From: Metabacillus crassostreae
GTDB lineage: Bacteria; Bacillota; Bacilli; Bacillales; Bacillaceae
Direction: 5' to 3'
Length of the DNA: 64,000 bases
Assembly: GCF_016908395.1 (NCBI RefSeq)
Contig: NZ_JAFBDU010000002.1
Location: forward strand, 558,001 to 622,000
Positions 63,892 to 64,000 of the stretch are shown here, one piece after another (the stretch's first letter is position 1; each line of letters begins with the position of its first letter). A model generated the notes under the pieces. The model saw only the letters and a program-made list of their open reading frames with translations, was not told the origin of the DNA and did no database searches. Both the position numbers and the translations under genes were made by a program.

Positions 63892-64000
63892 AATCAGAAC
63901 CTATTTTTATTTTCTAACATTTTCTGCACTTATGACAATATTTCCTTGGAAATGACAATATCTTTCTACATAAGATTACCCTATTTTTCTACAATAGATC

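Noticed and set aside
1-64000. CRISPR array, prophage, integrated plasmid or rRNA/tRNA genes
   Set aside because: No regularly spaced repeats, phage structural genes, integrase or RNA gene sequence was recognised on either strand.

Overview
The window reads as a stretch of chromosome from an endospore-forming, low-GC member of the Bacillaceae. The evidence is a complete gerPABCDEF spore-coat operon, a Spo0E-type phosphatase gene (yisI), comK, AT-rich intergenic DNA, strong AGGAGG-type ribosome binding sites, and a gene order that follows the Bacillus subtilis yhg-yhf-yhj-yis region closely. It is not B. subtilis itself: aceBA, an N-acetylglucosamine cluster, azlCD with an XRE regulator and several ABC transporters are interleaved, and hemY is absent after hemEH. 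No rRNA, tRNA, CRISPR array, prophage or intact insertion sequence was seen.

Layout. 1-8.5 kb: truncated asnO, yisN, yisL, an ABC-2 exporter pair, yisK, a TatD-type hydrolase and yisI. 8.7-11 kb: the gerP operon with SigK-like promoters. 11.5-23.8 kb, minus strand: the DNA repair/recombination block addB-addA, sbcD-sbcC, yisB. 24-29 kb: a frameshifted MFS transporter gene, thiolase yhfS, yhjE-sipV, yhjD. 29-31 kb: two small unannotated ORFs (56 and 42 aa), comK and the IDEAL-domain gene yhzC. 31-38 kb: the glyoxylate-shunt operon aceB-aceA, protease yhfN, and an XRE-cupin regulator with azlC-azlD. 37.7-43.2 kb: a SIS-domain protein, nagR, nagP, nagA and nagB, an amino-sugar uptake and catabolism regulon with recognisable NagR and CcpA operators. 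43.7-46.5 kb: a lipoprotein-dependent ABC importer. 46.8-52.4 kb: lcfB (with a FadR box), yhfI-lplJ, yhfH and an orphan LacI regulator. 53-57 kb: guaC, an orphan DeoR regulator and an amidase. 57-64 kb: two uncharacterised membrane proteins, hemE-hemH, pbpF and hmoB.

The strongest signal not explained by genes is a family of dispersed non-coding elements at about 2.25, 10.96, 25.31, 31.0, 43.5, 52.6 and 63.7 kb. Full copies are about 330-345 bp with terminal inverted repeats that begin GAGGCTGGGACATAA, an internal terminator-like hairpin, and a GC-rich core of about 125 bp. The core arms pair in copy after copy although their sequences differ (compensatory changes), and five of the six copies whose two neighbours are known lie between the 3' ends of converging genes. 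Convergent junctions lacking the element mostly carry a compact ordinary terminator hairpin instead. A second repeat family, about 155-180 bp and MITE-like, occurs at 29.2 and 48.8 kb, and a 52-bp unit is tandemly repeated at 27.0 kb with a diverged single copy at 55.2 kb.

Function calls rest on reading motifs and remembered family features. No database search was run. Start codons were moved from the longest-ORF start wherever a ribosome binding site or the known family length argued for it.
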